Shown: piece by piece, positions 11,232 to 18,947 of the stretch
Layout: every line of letters begins with the position of its first letter
Position numbering within the stretch: position 1 is the first letter of the stretch
Source: a virus
Strand: one strand, 5' to 3'
DNA: 20,212 nucleotides
Virus record (IMG/VR): IMGVR_UViG_3300044613_000607
Coordinates: 1 to 20,212 of that record
Program-made: the position numbers and the translations under genes
Notes under the pieces: model-generated
Database searches by the model: none
What the model saw: the letters and a program-made list of their open reading frames with translations, nothing else
What the model was told of the DNA's origin: nothing

Positions 11232-11588
11232 ATGAAACGACTCAACTACAAAGCAATATGTTTTTCATGCAAACAAGGTGAAATTAACAACATTCCAGCA
11301 CAATGGTATGTAACAGGTCACGATGGCAACAAACCTTTTAATGGTTATGTTTGTGATGACCACTACGAAATGCTTGCAACTGATGAAATGATTAAATCAG
11401 AACAAAACATTAACTTAGATTCTATTGTTGCTTATCACACAGGTTTTAAGACTTTTGATGCAATGGTTAAAAGTGCAAATTATTGCTACACACCAACACT
11501 TAGAACCGATGTAGTGCCTGAACTTAAAATTGTTCGCCAAGCATTTAATGACAAAATGGCTGAACTAGGTTTAGAAAACAGAGCTTAA
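11232..11588 (+). CDS. Hypothetical protein with possible zinc site
   Basis: The 118-residue protein begins with CFSCKQGE (C11, C14) and has YVCDDHYEML around 40-48, giving a possible C-x2-C...C-x2-H zinc site, as in small treble-clef or ribbon proteins. The remainder is helical. I do not recognise a family. The gene has its own promoter at 11179, AGGGGG seven bases before the ATG, and a terminator immediately after the stop, so it may be expressed partly on its own. Confidence 0.75.
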   Translation: MKRLNYKAICFSCKQGEINNIPAQWYVTGHDGNKPFNGYVCDDHYEMLATDEMIKSEQNINLDSIVAYHTGFKTFDAMVKSANYCYTPTLRTDVVPELKIVRQAFNDKMAELGLENRA

Positions 11589-11594
11589 TTAACC

Positions 11595-11616
11595 AGCCCC
11601 TACGGGGGCTTTTCTT
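11595..11616 (+). terminator. Rho-independent terminator
   Basis: AGCCCC (11595-11600) and GGGGCT (11605-11610) form a 6-bp GC-rich stem with loop TACG, followed by TTTCTT. It lies seven bases after the stop of the 11588 gene. The T-run is interrupted, so some read-through into the following small genes is likely. Confidence 0.75.
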
Positions 11617-11626
11617 GGGGGAAACT

Positions 11627-11719
11627 ATGAAAGACTATTTATTAGGTATCGTTGCAGGTCTATTAGCATTTGGAGTGCCTGCTATTGTTTATGTTTTAAA
11701 AACAGGGGGAATATCATGA
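11627..11719 (+). CDS. Tiny single-helix membrane protein (30 aa)
   Basis: ATG 11627 follows TTGGGGGAAACT and the frame ends at TGA 11717-11719, overlapping the next ATG (ATGA). The product, MKDYLLGIVAGLLAFGVPAI then VYVLKTGGIS, is one transmembrane helix. Good ribosome binding site, coupling and hydrophobicity support it in spite of its size. Function unknown. Confidence 0.65.
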   Translation: MKDYLLGIVAGLLAFGVPAIVYVLKTGGIS

Positions 11720-11967
11720 AATACGCAATCGCACTATTAACCGCATTATTAGGGGCTTGTTCATCGTTTGAGCCACCTAACGCTAGTCTTGAAACTGATA
11801 AGACTGTTTTTCACATGACTCGTAGTCAGGTTATCTTGGGTATTAATGAGTGTGAGTCAGCCAACACAAGACCAGTAGTCATAGAGGCTAGGCGTAAGAT
11901 TAACGGGGTTACTACGACTGTACCCGTTGAGGTGACTTGCCATCCACGCTATAAAATCTTTTACTAG
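11716..11967 (+). CDS. Small lipoprotein
   Basis: The 83-residue protein has a signal peptide and lipobox (MKYAIALLTALLGAC, Cys15), so it should be lipid-anchored in the envelope after cleavage. The mature part, SSFEPPNASLETDKTVFH to a C-terminal VTCHPRYKIFY, contains two further Cys that could form a disulfide. It is not Pro-rich as Rz1 outer-membrane spanins usually are. Superinfection exclusion or a lysis accessory role is possible but unproven. It overlaps the upstream small membrane gene by ATGA, with AGGGGG upstream. Confidence 0.75.
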   Translation: MKYAIALLTALLGACSSFEPPNASLETDKTVFHMTRSQVILGINECESANTRPVVIEARRKINGVTTTVPVEVTCHPRYKIFY

Positions 11968-11976
11968 GGGGTAATT

Positions 11977-12150
11977 ATGACCCGCCAAGAAATGATTGAT
12001 AAGCTATACCAAGCCTATCAGCTAGTCCAAGAAGTGCATACGGCTATTGAGCATATACCTGAAATGGCTAAGAAACACATTCATGTAGATAGTGAAGTCA
12101 TGGCGTTTATTTACGATGTTGAAGATTTAGAAAGTGAGGAATTTGAATGA
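11977..12150 (+). CDS. Small acidic protein (57 aa)
   Basis: The frame starts at ATG 11977, seven bases after GGGGG, and ends at TGA 12148-12150. The product begins MTRQEMIDKLYQAYQLVQEV and ends DLESEEFE; it is acidic and helical with no recognised motif. Its stop overlaps the next start as ATGA. Confidence 0.7.
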   Translation: MTRQEMIDKLYQAYQLVQEVHTAIEHIPEMAKKHIHVDSEVMAFIYDVEDLESEEFE

Positions 12151-12233
12151 ATCCATTTATAGCTACAATTCTATTTGTGTTATTTGCAGTAGCGTGTACA
12201 ACTCTAGGTTATATTTTAGGAGGGTATTTATGA
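12147..12233 (+). CDS. Tiny single-helix membrane protein (28 aa)
   Basis: The frame begins at ATG 12147 (ATGA with the previous stop) and ends at TGA 12231-12233 (ATGA with the next start). The product begins MNPFIATILFVLFAVACTTLG and ends YILGGYL: one transmembrane helix with a Gly-rich end. Overlaps on both sides are the main evidence; function unknown. Confidence 0.55.
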   Translation: MNPFIATILFVLFAVACTTLGYILGGYL

Positions 12234-12433
12234 ACATTCCCTATAACAACGGCAAAGTCAGTATTGGTAAGTATTATGTGCCACCTAAGTATGTCGAGAA
12301 AGACACCGATATGCTTGAGCTTCAGTCTTATTTAATTCACGACCCAGCCCGTCTTAACAGGGTTTATTGGACAGAAAAAGCCTTATTAGTGCTAAGTCTG
12401 TTTGTCGTTATGGTTGTGTTCCTCAAGAGCTAG
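12230..12433 (+). CDS. Small protein with C-terminal membrane helix (67 aa)
   Basis: The likely start is ATG 12230, seven bases after AGGAGG and overlapping the previous stop; a longer frame open from 12134 is only a shadow of the two preceding genes. The protein has a soluble part (MNIPYNNGKVSIGKYYVPPK...DPARLNRVYW) and a C-terminal helix ALLVLSLFVVMVVFLKS, as in tail-anchored proteins. No family is recognised. It ends the plus-strand operon and overlaps the convergent endolysin gene by 42 bases. Confidence 0.7.
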   Translation: MNIPYNNGKVSIGKYYVPPKYVEKDTDMLELQSYLIHDPARLNRVYWTEKALLVLSLFVVMVVFLKS

Positions 12434-12931
12434 TTTTCTAGCATCCTCAACCCGATTAAGCCAGCCTTTAATAAAGCGAGTTTGGTCGGGTTTTCTTGCC
12501 ACTATGCCTTGGTAGAAATCTGCCCTAGCGTCTGAAAACTTTGTAATAAGGTCTTTAGGGTTTGCATTGTTAATTGCTGCCATAGTCCGAGGCCCGATAA
12601 CTCCATCACTAACGCATCCGATTGCCGATTGAAGCGTCTTAACGCTTCTGCCTGTTCCTGCATTAACGGCAAAATCGAATACCACATAATCTAAACCTTT
12701 CGGTAGGACTGCACAGTAACTGGGATTCCAGTATTTAATCTTGTACATGGGTGCGACCTTTTGGGGGGTCAAGGCACGCATATCCGCTTCGGATACAGGA
12801 TGCCCCACAAATTCTTCCCAAACCCGTTGGGTAACTCCTAAATTGGTTCTACCGCCTGAATCTAATGGGTCGTTTACATAACCGCCTTCGTGCTTTAAAA
12901 CACGAGCCAAACACTCCTCAAATCGGCTCAT
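12392..12931 (-). CDS. Endolysin, GH108 N-acetylmuramidase with peptidoglycan-binding C-terminus
   Basis: The 179-residue enzyme has the GH108 signature near its N-terminus, HEGGYVNDPLDSGGRTNLGVT (residues 14-34), with E15 as catalytic acid. The C-terminal half, TLQSAIGCVSDGVIGPRTMAAI, fits the PG_binding_3 domain usually fused to GH108. Such enzymes cleave the glycan backbone of peptidoglycan at lysis. No signal peptide is visible, so export depends on the holin encoded just upstream. It is the last late gene and overlaps the convergent 12433 gene by 42 bases. Confidence 0.95.
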   Translation of the reverse strand: MSRFEECLARVLKHEGGYVNDPLDSGGRTNLGVTQRVWEEFVGHPVSEADMRALTPQKVAPMYKIKYWNPSYCAVLPKGLDYVVFDFAVNAGTGRSVKTLQSAIGCVSDGVIGPRTMAAINNANPKDLITKFSDARADFYQGIVARKPDQTRFIKGWLNRVEDARKLALEEHNHNDKQT

Positions 12932-12947
12932 AGCCTAACCATGCGGT

Positions 12948-13316
12948 TCATTTTTTAAGGTTTGCCATAATCCGACTACCAAATAAGAATCCAAAGGCGA
13001 TGTTGGCGGCTTCCAAGCCTATGCGTTGTATGTATTGGTCAACAGGTAGAAATAAAGTAGCAAGCCCCACCAAAATGACTGTTAACGCCCCTAAATAACG
13101 ACTAGAAGCTCTTAAATCTATAACCCATTGACTAGGTTGTCCAAACGGGTTATCGAGCTTTGCAAGGGCTTCTAAACGAGCAATTTCGCTGTTATCAAGC
13201 TGAATCTGCTCTGCAATGGTGGTTGGGCGAACTCCACCATTAAAACGCCCTATAAGCTGTTTAATGCCTTCTACGCCTACTGGGACTAAAGCCCCTATGA
13301 TAGTTTCGAGAATCAC
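12948..13316 (-). CDS. Holin, three-transmembrane (Holin_3TM) family
   Basis: The 122-residue protein begins with a hydrophobic MILETIIGALVPVGVEGIKQ and has a basic linker, then NPFGQPSQWVIDLRASSRYLGALTVILV and a last hydrophobic segment IAFGFLFGSRIMANLKK. The PSxWVxxLRASxRY block before the second helix is what I remember of the Holin_3TM family. Holins permeabilise the inner membrane and set lysis timing. It starts at GTG 13316 (GTGA with the upstream stop) and lies 16 bases before the endolysin. Confidence 0.88.
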   Translation of the reverse strand: MILETIIGALVPVGVEGIKQLIGRFNGGVRPTTIAEQIQLDNSEIARLEALAKLDNPFGQPSQWVIDLRASSRYLGALTVILVGLATLFLPVDQYIQRIGLEAANIAFGFLFGSRIMANLKK

Positions 13317-13483
13317 TTAGGTATCGACCATCCATGAGTTGTTAGGTATGCGTAGCCTAAACCAGCCACAAAGACATAAAACAATGTTCGTAGAGAAAAC
13401 CAACCAAATTGGGTTACTTTCTCATTTAACCATTCTTTAATGGCTTCTTTAACAATTTCTTTTTCAATTTCGTTAGCCATCAT
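13313..13483 (-). CDS. Small membrane protein of the lysis cluster (56 aa)
   Basis: The frame begins at ATG 13483, overlapping the preceding stop as TAATG, with AAGG upstream; a second ATG at 13480 gives a 55-residue form with better spacing. The product has an amphipathic start (MMANEIEKEIVKEAIKEWL) and one transmembrane helix (RTLFYVFVAGLGYAYL), ending HGWSIPK. Coupled to the holin by GTGA, it could be an antiholin or spanin-like accessory, which is inference from position. Confidence 0.75.
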   Translation of the reverse strand: MMANEIEKEIVKEAIKEWLNEKVTQFGWFSLRTLFYVFVAGLGYAYLTTHGWSIPK

Positions 13484-13644
13484 TACACCTTTTTTGTTCG
13501 GCTCTGCGACTTTTTTGCAGGACTTTTCCGTTTAGTCGCGACTTTTTTAACGGGTTTTGGGTTTTCCCAAGAATTAAGTAGAGTTAGCCAATGCACCTTT
13601 TTGGTATAGCCCATCTTATCAAATACCCAGTCAATGATAAACAT
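13483..13644 (-). CDS. Small protein with Lys-rich tail (53 aa)
   Basis: ATG 13644 overlaps the previous stop (TAATG) and the frame ends at TAA 13485-13483, again as TAATG. The N-terminal part is MFIIDWVFDKMGYTKKVHWL; from residue 30 it becomes histone-tail-like (KPVKKVATKRK, PAKKSQSRTKKV). The basic tail suggests nucleic-acid or phospholipid contact. No family recognised. Confidence 0.7.
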   Translation of the reverse strand: MFIIDWVFDKMGYTKKVHWLTLLNSWENPKPVKKVATKRKSPAKKSQSRTKKV

Positions 13645-13727
13645 TATGGCAACTCCTTAATAAACGCATTAGCCTGTTCTTGTGTCATCACATTCCCATC
13701 GGCATCTTGCAGTTCTGCACCAAGCAT
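13644..13727 (-). CDS. Tiny protein downstream of the tail fibre (27 aa)
   Basis: ATG 13727 overlaps the fibre stop as TAATG, and the frame ends at TAA 13646-13644, overlapping the next ATG. The product begins MLGAELQDADGNVMTQEQAN and ends AFIKELP. It fits the DxDGN...TxEQA(N)xFI pattern that I have seen in small proteins after phage tail genes; function unknown. AAGGAG near its 3' end serves the next gene. Confidence 0.6.
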   Translation of the reverse strand: MLGAELQDADGNVMTQEQANAFIKELP

Positions 13728-14905
13728 TATTTTGCTCTTTCTAATTCAGCGATACGGACTGCTTGTGCGCCTACTTTAGCGTTTAGTTCTTGAAGTGCTT
13801 TTATTAGCATTGGTACAAAAACAGAATACTTTACCGATTTTGTAGTTGTTCCTAACAATTCATCGCCTAAACCCCTGTCTTGGGTTTCTTCAATCAAGCT
13901 TGGGAATATTGTTTCAAGTTCTTGGGCAATTACACCAATCTGCTTGTGTTGGTCGTATTCACCTTTTAAATTGTAATTACGCACTTTAACTTGCATTAAC
14001 TTATCAAGTTTTGGTGTTGCATCAACAATGTTTTCTTTTACTTTAATGTCAGAAATAGCACCATAGCTATTATTAGCATTTTCAATATTTCCATTGCCGT
14101 AAATAAATATGTTGTTTACTGAACCGCCACTAGACGAACCATATAAGTGATACCATCCTGTGCCTGAAGTTGCGGCAGAATCACTACGAAATGCTGTGGC
14201 GGCATAAGAAGCTGGGCTAGAAGCAGTAATAGTTCTAGCATTTATATCGGTTTGATTTATGGTAACTTTTCCATTAGCACTTGTAGTACCAATCATTGCA
14301 TCACCATTAGAGTCAATACGCATTGATTCCGCACCACCCTCAGCGAACGCAATCGTATCTGCTGCTGGGAAGAAAATACCTGTATTGGTATCGCCTGTAG
14401 TAGTAATAGCTGGTGCTGATACTGTGCCAGCTTGTACTGTAGTTACGCCTGTAGCTTCTAGCGTGGTAAATTTACCTGCTGCGGCTGTATTAGCACCAAC
14501 AATACCATCAAAGTTAGCAGCGTTTATTCTTCCGCTAACTCCAAGTCCACCCGTAATAACGGCTGTTCCTGTAGTTGTAGAAGTAGATGCTGTGTTTGCT
14601 GTAAATGTTGTAGCACCACTACTTGTTAAAGTAGTAAATGAACCAGCACCACCAACCAAAGCGTCTGCATATGCCTTAGTAACTGCGTCTGTAGATAAAG
14701 TAGGGGTAGCTAAGTTAACAATTTTGTTACTGTTTAAATTTAAGTTACCCGTCATTGCGGTTTGACCATCTGCGGCAACCGAGTCGGTCATAGCAGAAGC
14801 CAAATCATTCATGGTGTTATTAGCCCATGTGCTTGCAATGGTTGTGCCTGTAACTACGGGATTACCCGCAGGTAGTGTATATGTGCCTGACCCGTTTCTA
14901 CTCAT
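13727..14905 (-). CDS. Tail fibre with C-terminal S74 intramolecular chaperone
   Basis: The 392-residue protein opens with SRNGSGTYTLPAGNPVVTGT, an N-terminus common in phage tail fibres, followed by SSTWANNT-like sequence (about 25-31) and a Thr/Ala/Gly-rich shaft of repeats (about 85-280). The C-terminal domain from about 283 is Peptidase_S74: SDIKVKENI (S285, K288, K290) and GVIAQELE (324-331). S74 domains help the beta-helical trimer fold and then cut themselves off; S285 is the likely nucleophile. AGGAG lies seven bases before ATG 14905, which overlaps the previous stop by 8 bases. It probably binds the host surface. Confidence 0.93.
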   Translation of the reverse strand: MSRNGSGTYTLPAGNPVVTGTTIASTWANNTMNDLASAMTDSVAADGQTAMTGNLNLNSNKIVNLATPTLSTDAVTKAYADALVGGAGSFTTLTSSGATTFTANTASTSTTTGTAVITGGLGVSGRINAANFDGIVGANTAAAGKFTTLEATGVTTVQAGTVSAPAITTTGDTNTGIFFPAADTIAFAEGGAESMRIDSNGDAMIGTTSANGKVTINQTDINARTITASSPASYAATAFRSDSAATSGTGWYHLYGSSSGGSVNNIFIYGNGNIENANNSYGAISDIKVKENIVDATPKLDKLMQVKVRNYNLKGEYDQHKQIGVIAQELETIFPSLIEETQDRGLGDELLGTTTKSVKYSVFVPMLIKALQELNAKVGAQAVRIAELERAK

Positions 14906-16544
14906 TTATTGCTCCTTGTACGCCTTGTGTAGTCAACATACGAGCCATGTTTCTTAGCTCTGCGTCTGTTAATTGTGGAATATTGCGTGTAGCTCTGCCT
15001 ACACCATAAGCACCCATACCAACTAAACGGGGGCTAGTTAATGGTAATGCGGCTAATGCTATAGGGTTTACAGTTAAAGCACCGCCAGCACCAATACCTA
15101 AAGCTGCACCTTGCCCTGCCAATCCTCTAGGTGTAAACGAACTTAATGCTTGACCAGCCAATGCTGGCATTAAGTCTTGACCGCCTTGTTCTTGTAAAGC
15201 CTTAGCCAATTCCATGCGATAGCCATAATTAGTGTTGGCGTTATTGCGAGTTAAAGACTGTAGTTTACGAATAGCGGTGTCGGCTGCACTTCTGTTGTTT
15301 AATGACAACGCTCTTTCAATTTCACGCTCAAGGCTTAAAGATTCTTCATACGCTTTCATTGTTTTAGCGTAGTTTTTGTCTTGAGCCACAATCGTATCTT
15401 TAACAGTATTACGAACAGAAGTTACTGCTCGTTGTACTTGCTTTTGCATTGGGCTGTCAGGATATAAAGCATCTAAACGCTGTTTAAGGGCATCTAAACC
15501 TTCGGCAGTATGCAAAGTGGGGTTTTTACGCCATGTATTAACAACATCTTCTAATTCGCCAATTTTATTAATTTCAGCAGAACCAATCTTAAATTCGCTA
15601 CCTACTGGCGTTTTAACTTTAAGACTTTCTACAACCTCATCTAATTTGCCCGTAATAGGTGCAAAGTCTAATTTAGGTGGCATTTTAGGTAAAGGTTTGC
15701 CAGCACGAATTTCAAGGTCAGGCATTGTGCTAGTAATACCTTGACGATAAGCTTGACTTCTAGCAGAACGCATATTAGCCAAAGCATCTTTAGCTTGGTC
15801 TAATACATCCATAGCAGAAACATCACCACGAATATTTTGCAAGAACGCTTGGTTGCCTTCACGCCCTGCTCGTAATGCTTGTGATATAGATTCTTCGCCA
15901 GCACCCGTAGTTAAGCCTAAACCTCTACGAATAGCCCCACCTGTGGCTTGTATGCCACGACCAATAACAGGTATAGCCGTACCGATTGCACCGCCTGTCG
16001 CTACATTTTGACCCATTTGTTCGTACATTTGTGGGCCAGTAGCACCTGTTTCTACGGGGGTCATAGCACCTGTAATAGCACCTACGCCAGCACCTTGAAC
16101 ATAAGGATTAGCCCTAGCAAAACTAGGAATCATGCCAACGCCTTTAGCTACGCCAGCAGCAGGCAATATTGCACCACCTACACGCCCACCAATATATGAC
16201 GCTGGGTTGGCTTCTTCATATTGGGCAGATTCTTGGGCTAAACGCTTTACAGCATCGCTAACGCCACCACGCCCACCTGTAACGCCTTGAGCTACAGCTA
16301 ACAATGGGTCAATAGCAGAACGGGTAGCACCAGCCATAAACGACTCTAATGGCCTAGGTTCAGGTTGCACATTTAGACGCACACCACGCATCGGTCTGCC
16401 AACAGCCGCACCACCACCTGTTTCAGCAAACTGAGACTGAGTAGGCTGTGGTTGCAAAGACATTAAACCTTCGTTAGAAAGTTTAGTTAAGTTGCCGCCT
16501 TTAAGGGCTAATAAATCGGCATCAGAAAGTTTGGATAAATCCAT
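14898..16544 (-). CDS. Large Ala/Gly-rich virion protein, probable ejection protein
   Basis: The 548-residue protein starts MDLSKLSDADLLALKGG, then has low-complexity and Gly/Ala-rich hydrophobic stretches (GGRVGGAILPAAGVAKGVGM, GAGVGAITGAMTP, GLAGQGAALGIGAGGALTV) that could insert in membranes, and long charged helices (about 300-440). This make-up is typical of internal virion proteins that are ejected with phage DNA. No enzymatic motif was seen. Its start overlaps the previous stop by one base (TAATG), and it is placed between another internal protein and the fibre. Role inferred from composition and position. Confidence 0.65.
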   Translation of the reverse strand: MDLSKLSDADLLALKGGNLTKLSNEGLMSLQPQPTQSQFAETGGGAAVGRPMRGVRLNVQPEPRPLESFMAGATRSAIDPLLAVAQGVTGGRGGVSDAVKRLAQESAQYEEANPASYIGGRVGGAILPAAGVAKGVGMIPSFARANPYVQGAGVGAITGAMTPVETGATGPQMYEQMGQNVATGGAIGTAIPVIGRGIQATGGAIRRGLGLTTGAGEESISQALRAGREGNQAFLQNIRGDVSAMDVLDQAKDALANMRSARSQAYRQGITSTMPDLEIRAGKPLPKMPPKLDFAPITGKLDEVVESLKVKTPVGSEFKIGSAEINKIGELEDVVNTWRKNPTLHTAEGLDALKQRLDALYPDSPMQKQVQRAVTSVRNTVKDTIVAQDKNYAKTMKAYEESLSLEREIERALSLNNRSAADTAIRKLQSLTRNNANTNYGYRMELAKALQEQGGQDLMPALAGQALSSFTPRGLAGQGAALGIGAGGALTVNPIALAALPLTSPRLVGMGAYGVGRATRNIPQLTDAELRNMARMLTTQGVQGAINE

Positions 16545-17602
16545 TACCTTAACCCTCTGCGTTTCATTTCTGCATCAATAGCGGATTGACTAGGCAAACC
16601 AGTAGGTTTTTCTTCTTTAGGTGCTTTGGGTTGCTGTCCAATCGCTTGTGCGCCTAGATTAGCTCCACGCCCTGCGGCAATACCAATATCCCGTTCTGCT
16701 TGTTCCCTAGCGGCAGCTTTTTGAGCAATTTGTTCAGGCTTATCACCAAATATAGGAAAGAATGTTCTATTGTTTCTAATAACTTCAGGCTCAGTAGCGG
16801 CAGCACCCGTTTTAAAGCGCAGATAGGCTTCTGACCATTGGTCTTGTGCTTGTTTATATTGCTGTGCAGCAACAGGTATAACTGGGTTAGCAACACCACC
16901 AGCAAGACGAACAGCAGTCTGTGATTTAAACGATGTTGGGTCAAAACCTTGCTTTTCTAAGGTGTTAACTGCGTTACTAGCAGAAACCATTTGGCTTTGG
17001 AAAGCAGATGCTTTGCCTTGAGATTCAGTTAAATCTTTTCCAGTTGCTTTATTAATTTTATCAAACTCAAACTTTTCACGTTCCATACCTAATTGTGCTT
17101 GTTGATATGGTGTCATTTGGTTTTTAAAGTCATTAAATGAACCTTTAAAACCAGTAGATTTAGCAAACTCAAAATTTTGCATATCGGTTGTAGGTTTAGT
17201 TGGTTCAGGCAAAGCATTTTTCATAATTGCAGGTAACAAAGCACGACCATAAGGGCCTGCCGTTGTCGCTTGTGCTAATGCTAATTGTGGGTTTTTTTGA
17301 TAAGCACTTAATATATTAGCAACTTCCGATGCACCTTGTTCACGAACAGCCTTAGCTAAATTTAATTGTTCTGCCTCTGCTTTTTCTAATTGTTTTTTAC
17401 CTACATAGCCTTGCAATAAAGGGGCTGCGTATTGAAAGAAACTAGGTGCAACAAAACGATTGCCTACCATTTGCCCTTGGGGCGTTTGTTGGCCTTGTTG
17501 CATCAACAACTCTGCCATCTTTTGTTGACGAGCAATTTGTTGCTGTTGTAAGGCTTGTTCAGGGGTTAAATCGCCACCTAAGTTTAACATTGGTTGAGCC
17601 AT
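16544..17602 (-). CDS. Gln-rich helical virion protein, probable internal/ejection protein
   Basis: The 352-residue protein begins with a Gln-rich region (MAQPMLNLGGDLTPEQALQQ and QQQIARQQKMAELL), has many charged helices, and contains WSEAYLRFKTGAAATEPEV.RNNRTFFPIFGD near 260-295, a block I recall from internal virion proteins of podovirus-like phages. No enzyme motif is apparent. AGGA lies seven bases before ATG 17602. It precedes the larger probable ejection protein and is likely part of the same complex. Confidence 0.6.
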   Translation of the reverse strand: MAQPMLNLGGDLTPEQALQQQQIARQQKMAELLMQQGQQTPQGQMVGNRFVAPSFFQYAAPLLQGYVGKKQLEKAEAEQLNLAKAVREQGASEVANILSAYQKNPQLALAQATTAGPYGRALLPAIMKNALPEPTKPTTDMQNFEFAKSTGFKGSFNDFKNQMTPYQQAQLGMEREKFEFDKINKATGKDLTESQGKASAFQSQMVSASNAVNTLEKQGFDPTSFKSQTAVRLAGGVANPVIPVAAQQYKQAQDQWSEAYLRFKTGAAATEPEVIRNNRTFFPIFGDKPEQIAQKAAAREQAERDIGIAAGRGANLGAQAIGQQPKAPKEEKPTGLPSQSAIDAEMKRRGLR

Positions 17603-17603
17603 A

Positions 17604-17891
17604 TTAATATCCTGCTTGCATATACGCTGGGTCTAAATACTGTGGCATTGGTTGGCTGTAATCAGTCACAGGTGCTGGCTTTTGGTCTTTTTTACGCAAC
17701 ATTTGAGCCATCATCATAGGATTCATGCCACCTTGAGCAGTTTGACCTGCTTGCTGAGTTAACCCTTGACCTTGTTGCATAGCTTGTTGTTGCATAGCTT
17801 GTTGCTGTGCAATATTTTGAAAGTATGGACTTAACCCACCTAAATCTTGGGTTTGGGGCATTTGTTGAATGTAAGGGTTGTACATATTCAT
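17604..17891 (-). CDS. Small Gln/Met-rich virion-cluster protein
   Basis: The 95-residue protein is extremely rich in Gln and Met (QQAMQQQAMQQGQGLTQQAG, GGMNPMMMAQMLRKK) and ends with Tyr/Pro-rich DYSQPMPQYLDPAYMQAGY. Low complexity prevents a domain call. Its start overlaps the preceding stop by ATGA and its stop ends one base before the next ATG, so it belongs to the structural operon. It could be a scaffold-like or ejected component. Confidence 0.65.
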   Translation of the reverse strand: MNMYNPYIQQMPQTQDLGGLSPYFQNIAQQQAMQQQAMQQGQGLTQQAGQTAQGGMNPMMMAQMLRKKDQKPAPVTDYSQPMPQYLDPAYMQAGY

Positions 17892-18946
17892 GGTAATAGT
17901 CCGTAATCTACGACTTTATAGCCGTCATCTAGGGTTTTAACTGCGTAGGGAAATACTTGTTCTACTTCTTGTGCCATGACACCAACATGAACTCCCTCGC
18001 CTGCTAATGGATGAGATTTGACCTCATCAACATATTCAAAACTATATAGGGTTAAGCCGTTAGGCATTACGCCTACAGGTTTAATGTTTTCTTTCAATCT
18101 AACATCCGAAAACGCCATAATTCCAGCACCACCTAATCCCATTAATCCTTGATTAAGGTTAGCTTGGGCGGCTTGACGGGCGTTAAAGTCACCCATTTGA
18201 GCGTTGTATTGCATACCTGCAGCACCTAATATATCAGGGCCAGCAGTCGTAGCTTGTTGGGCAGAATTAACAAATTGTGGGCCTTGTACCTGAGCACCTG
18301 TACGCACCGCAGAAAGGGTGTTTAATGGCTCGTTTCTAAGGTAGGCTTGTTCCTGCAATGCAGTCTGACGAGCTTGCTGACCCACACCAAAGCCTTGAGT
18401 TGTGGCGGCAGCCAATAGGTCATTTTCACGCTGGGCTTGTTGCATCATAGCTCGGTCATACGCTTCAGAGCCAATATCAATACCTTGATTAGCTAAACGC
18501 TGTTGTAGCCGTTCTTGCCCTTGCTGTATCTGTGGGGCAAGGCGTTGCATATAGGCTTCTTGGTAAGTCTGACTAGGATTAAACCCTGTGCTTGGTAAAG
18601 CAGCCGTATTAAACGGGGTTTGTAGCATATTTTCTACATAGCCTAAACCTTGACCTGCAAGTTTGCCCAATCCAAGACTAGCTTGGTTTTGATAGTCAAG
18701 CAGTTGTTGTTGGGCGGGGCTTAAGGTCTGAGTAGCAGTCCATGTAGGATTGCCATAAGGGTCAGCACCAGTAACAGCGTAGTTAAGGTTGCCATAAGGC
18801 GTGACTTGATTAACTCGGTTAGCCGCAGTTGCGACTCGTGCCGCTTCAATATTGCCTTGTGCTGTCTGTTGTGCCGCCCCCGCATAATCAGGGGGTGCAG
18901 GTGCGCTTGGCGCAGGCCCTAATCCTAAAAATCCACCACCACCCAT
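17888..18946 (-). CDS. Virion protein with C-terminal S74 chaperone domain
   Basis: The 352-residue protein has a Gly/Pro/Ala-rich start (MGGGGFLGLGPAPSAPAPP), a helical Gln/Ala-rich middle (about 20-270), then a Peptidase_S74 domain: FSDVRLKENI (279-288, S280 nucleophile candidate) and GVMAQEVE (322-329). The body is helical rather than fibre-like, and the gene sits with ejection-type genes, so it is probably a tail or injection component carrying the self-cleaving chaperone. The S74 domain is short, ending soon after DYGLLP. GGGAG lies six bases before the ATG. Confidence 0.8.
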   Translation of the reverse strand: MGGGGFLGLGPAPSAPAPPDYAGAAQQTAQGNIEAARVATAANRVNQVTPYGNLNYAVTGADPYGNPTWTATQTLSPAQQQLLDYQNQASLGLGKLAGQGLGYVENMLQTPFNTAALPSTGFNPSQTYQEAYMQRLAPQIQQGQERLQQRLANQGIDIGSEAYDRAMMQQAQRENDLLAAATTQGFGVGQQARQTALQEQAYLRNEPLNTLSAVRTGAQVQGPQFVNSAQQATTAGPDILGAAGMQYNAQMGDFNARQAAQANLNQGLMGLGGAGIMAFSDVRLKENIKPVGVMPNGLTLYSFEYVDEVKSHPLAGEGVHVGVMAQEVEQVFPYAVKTLDDGYKVVDYGLLP

Positions 18947-18947
18947 A

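Noticed and set aside
12134-12229. Extended N-terminus of the 12433 gene
   Set aside because: The extension reads through two small genes in another frame; AGGAGG and the ATGA overlap place the start at 12230.
14259-14765. 168-codon plus-strand ORF rich in Val and Pro
   Set aside because: It is the antisense of the Thr/Ala-rich fibre shaft, whose codon bias keeps the reverse frame open; no start signal is present.
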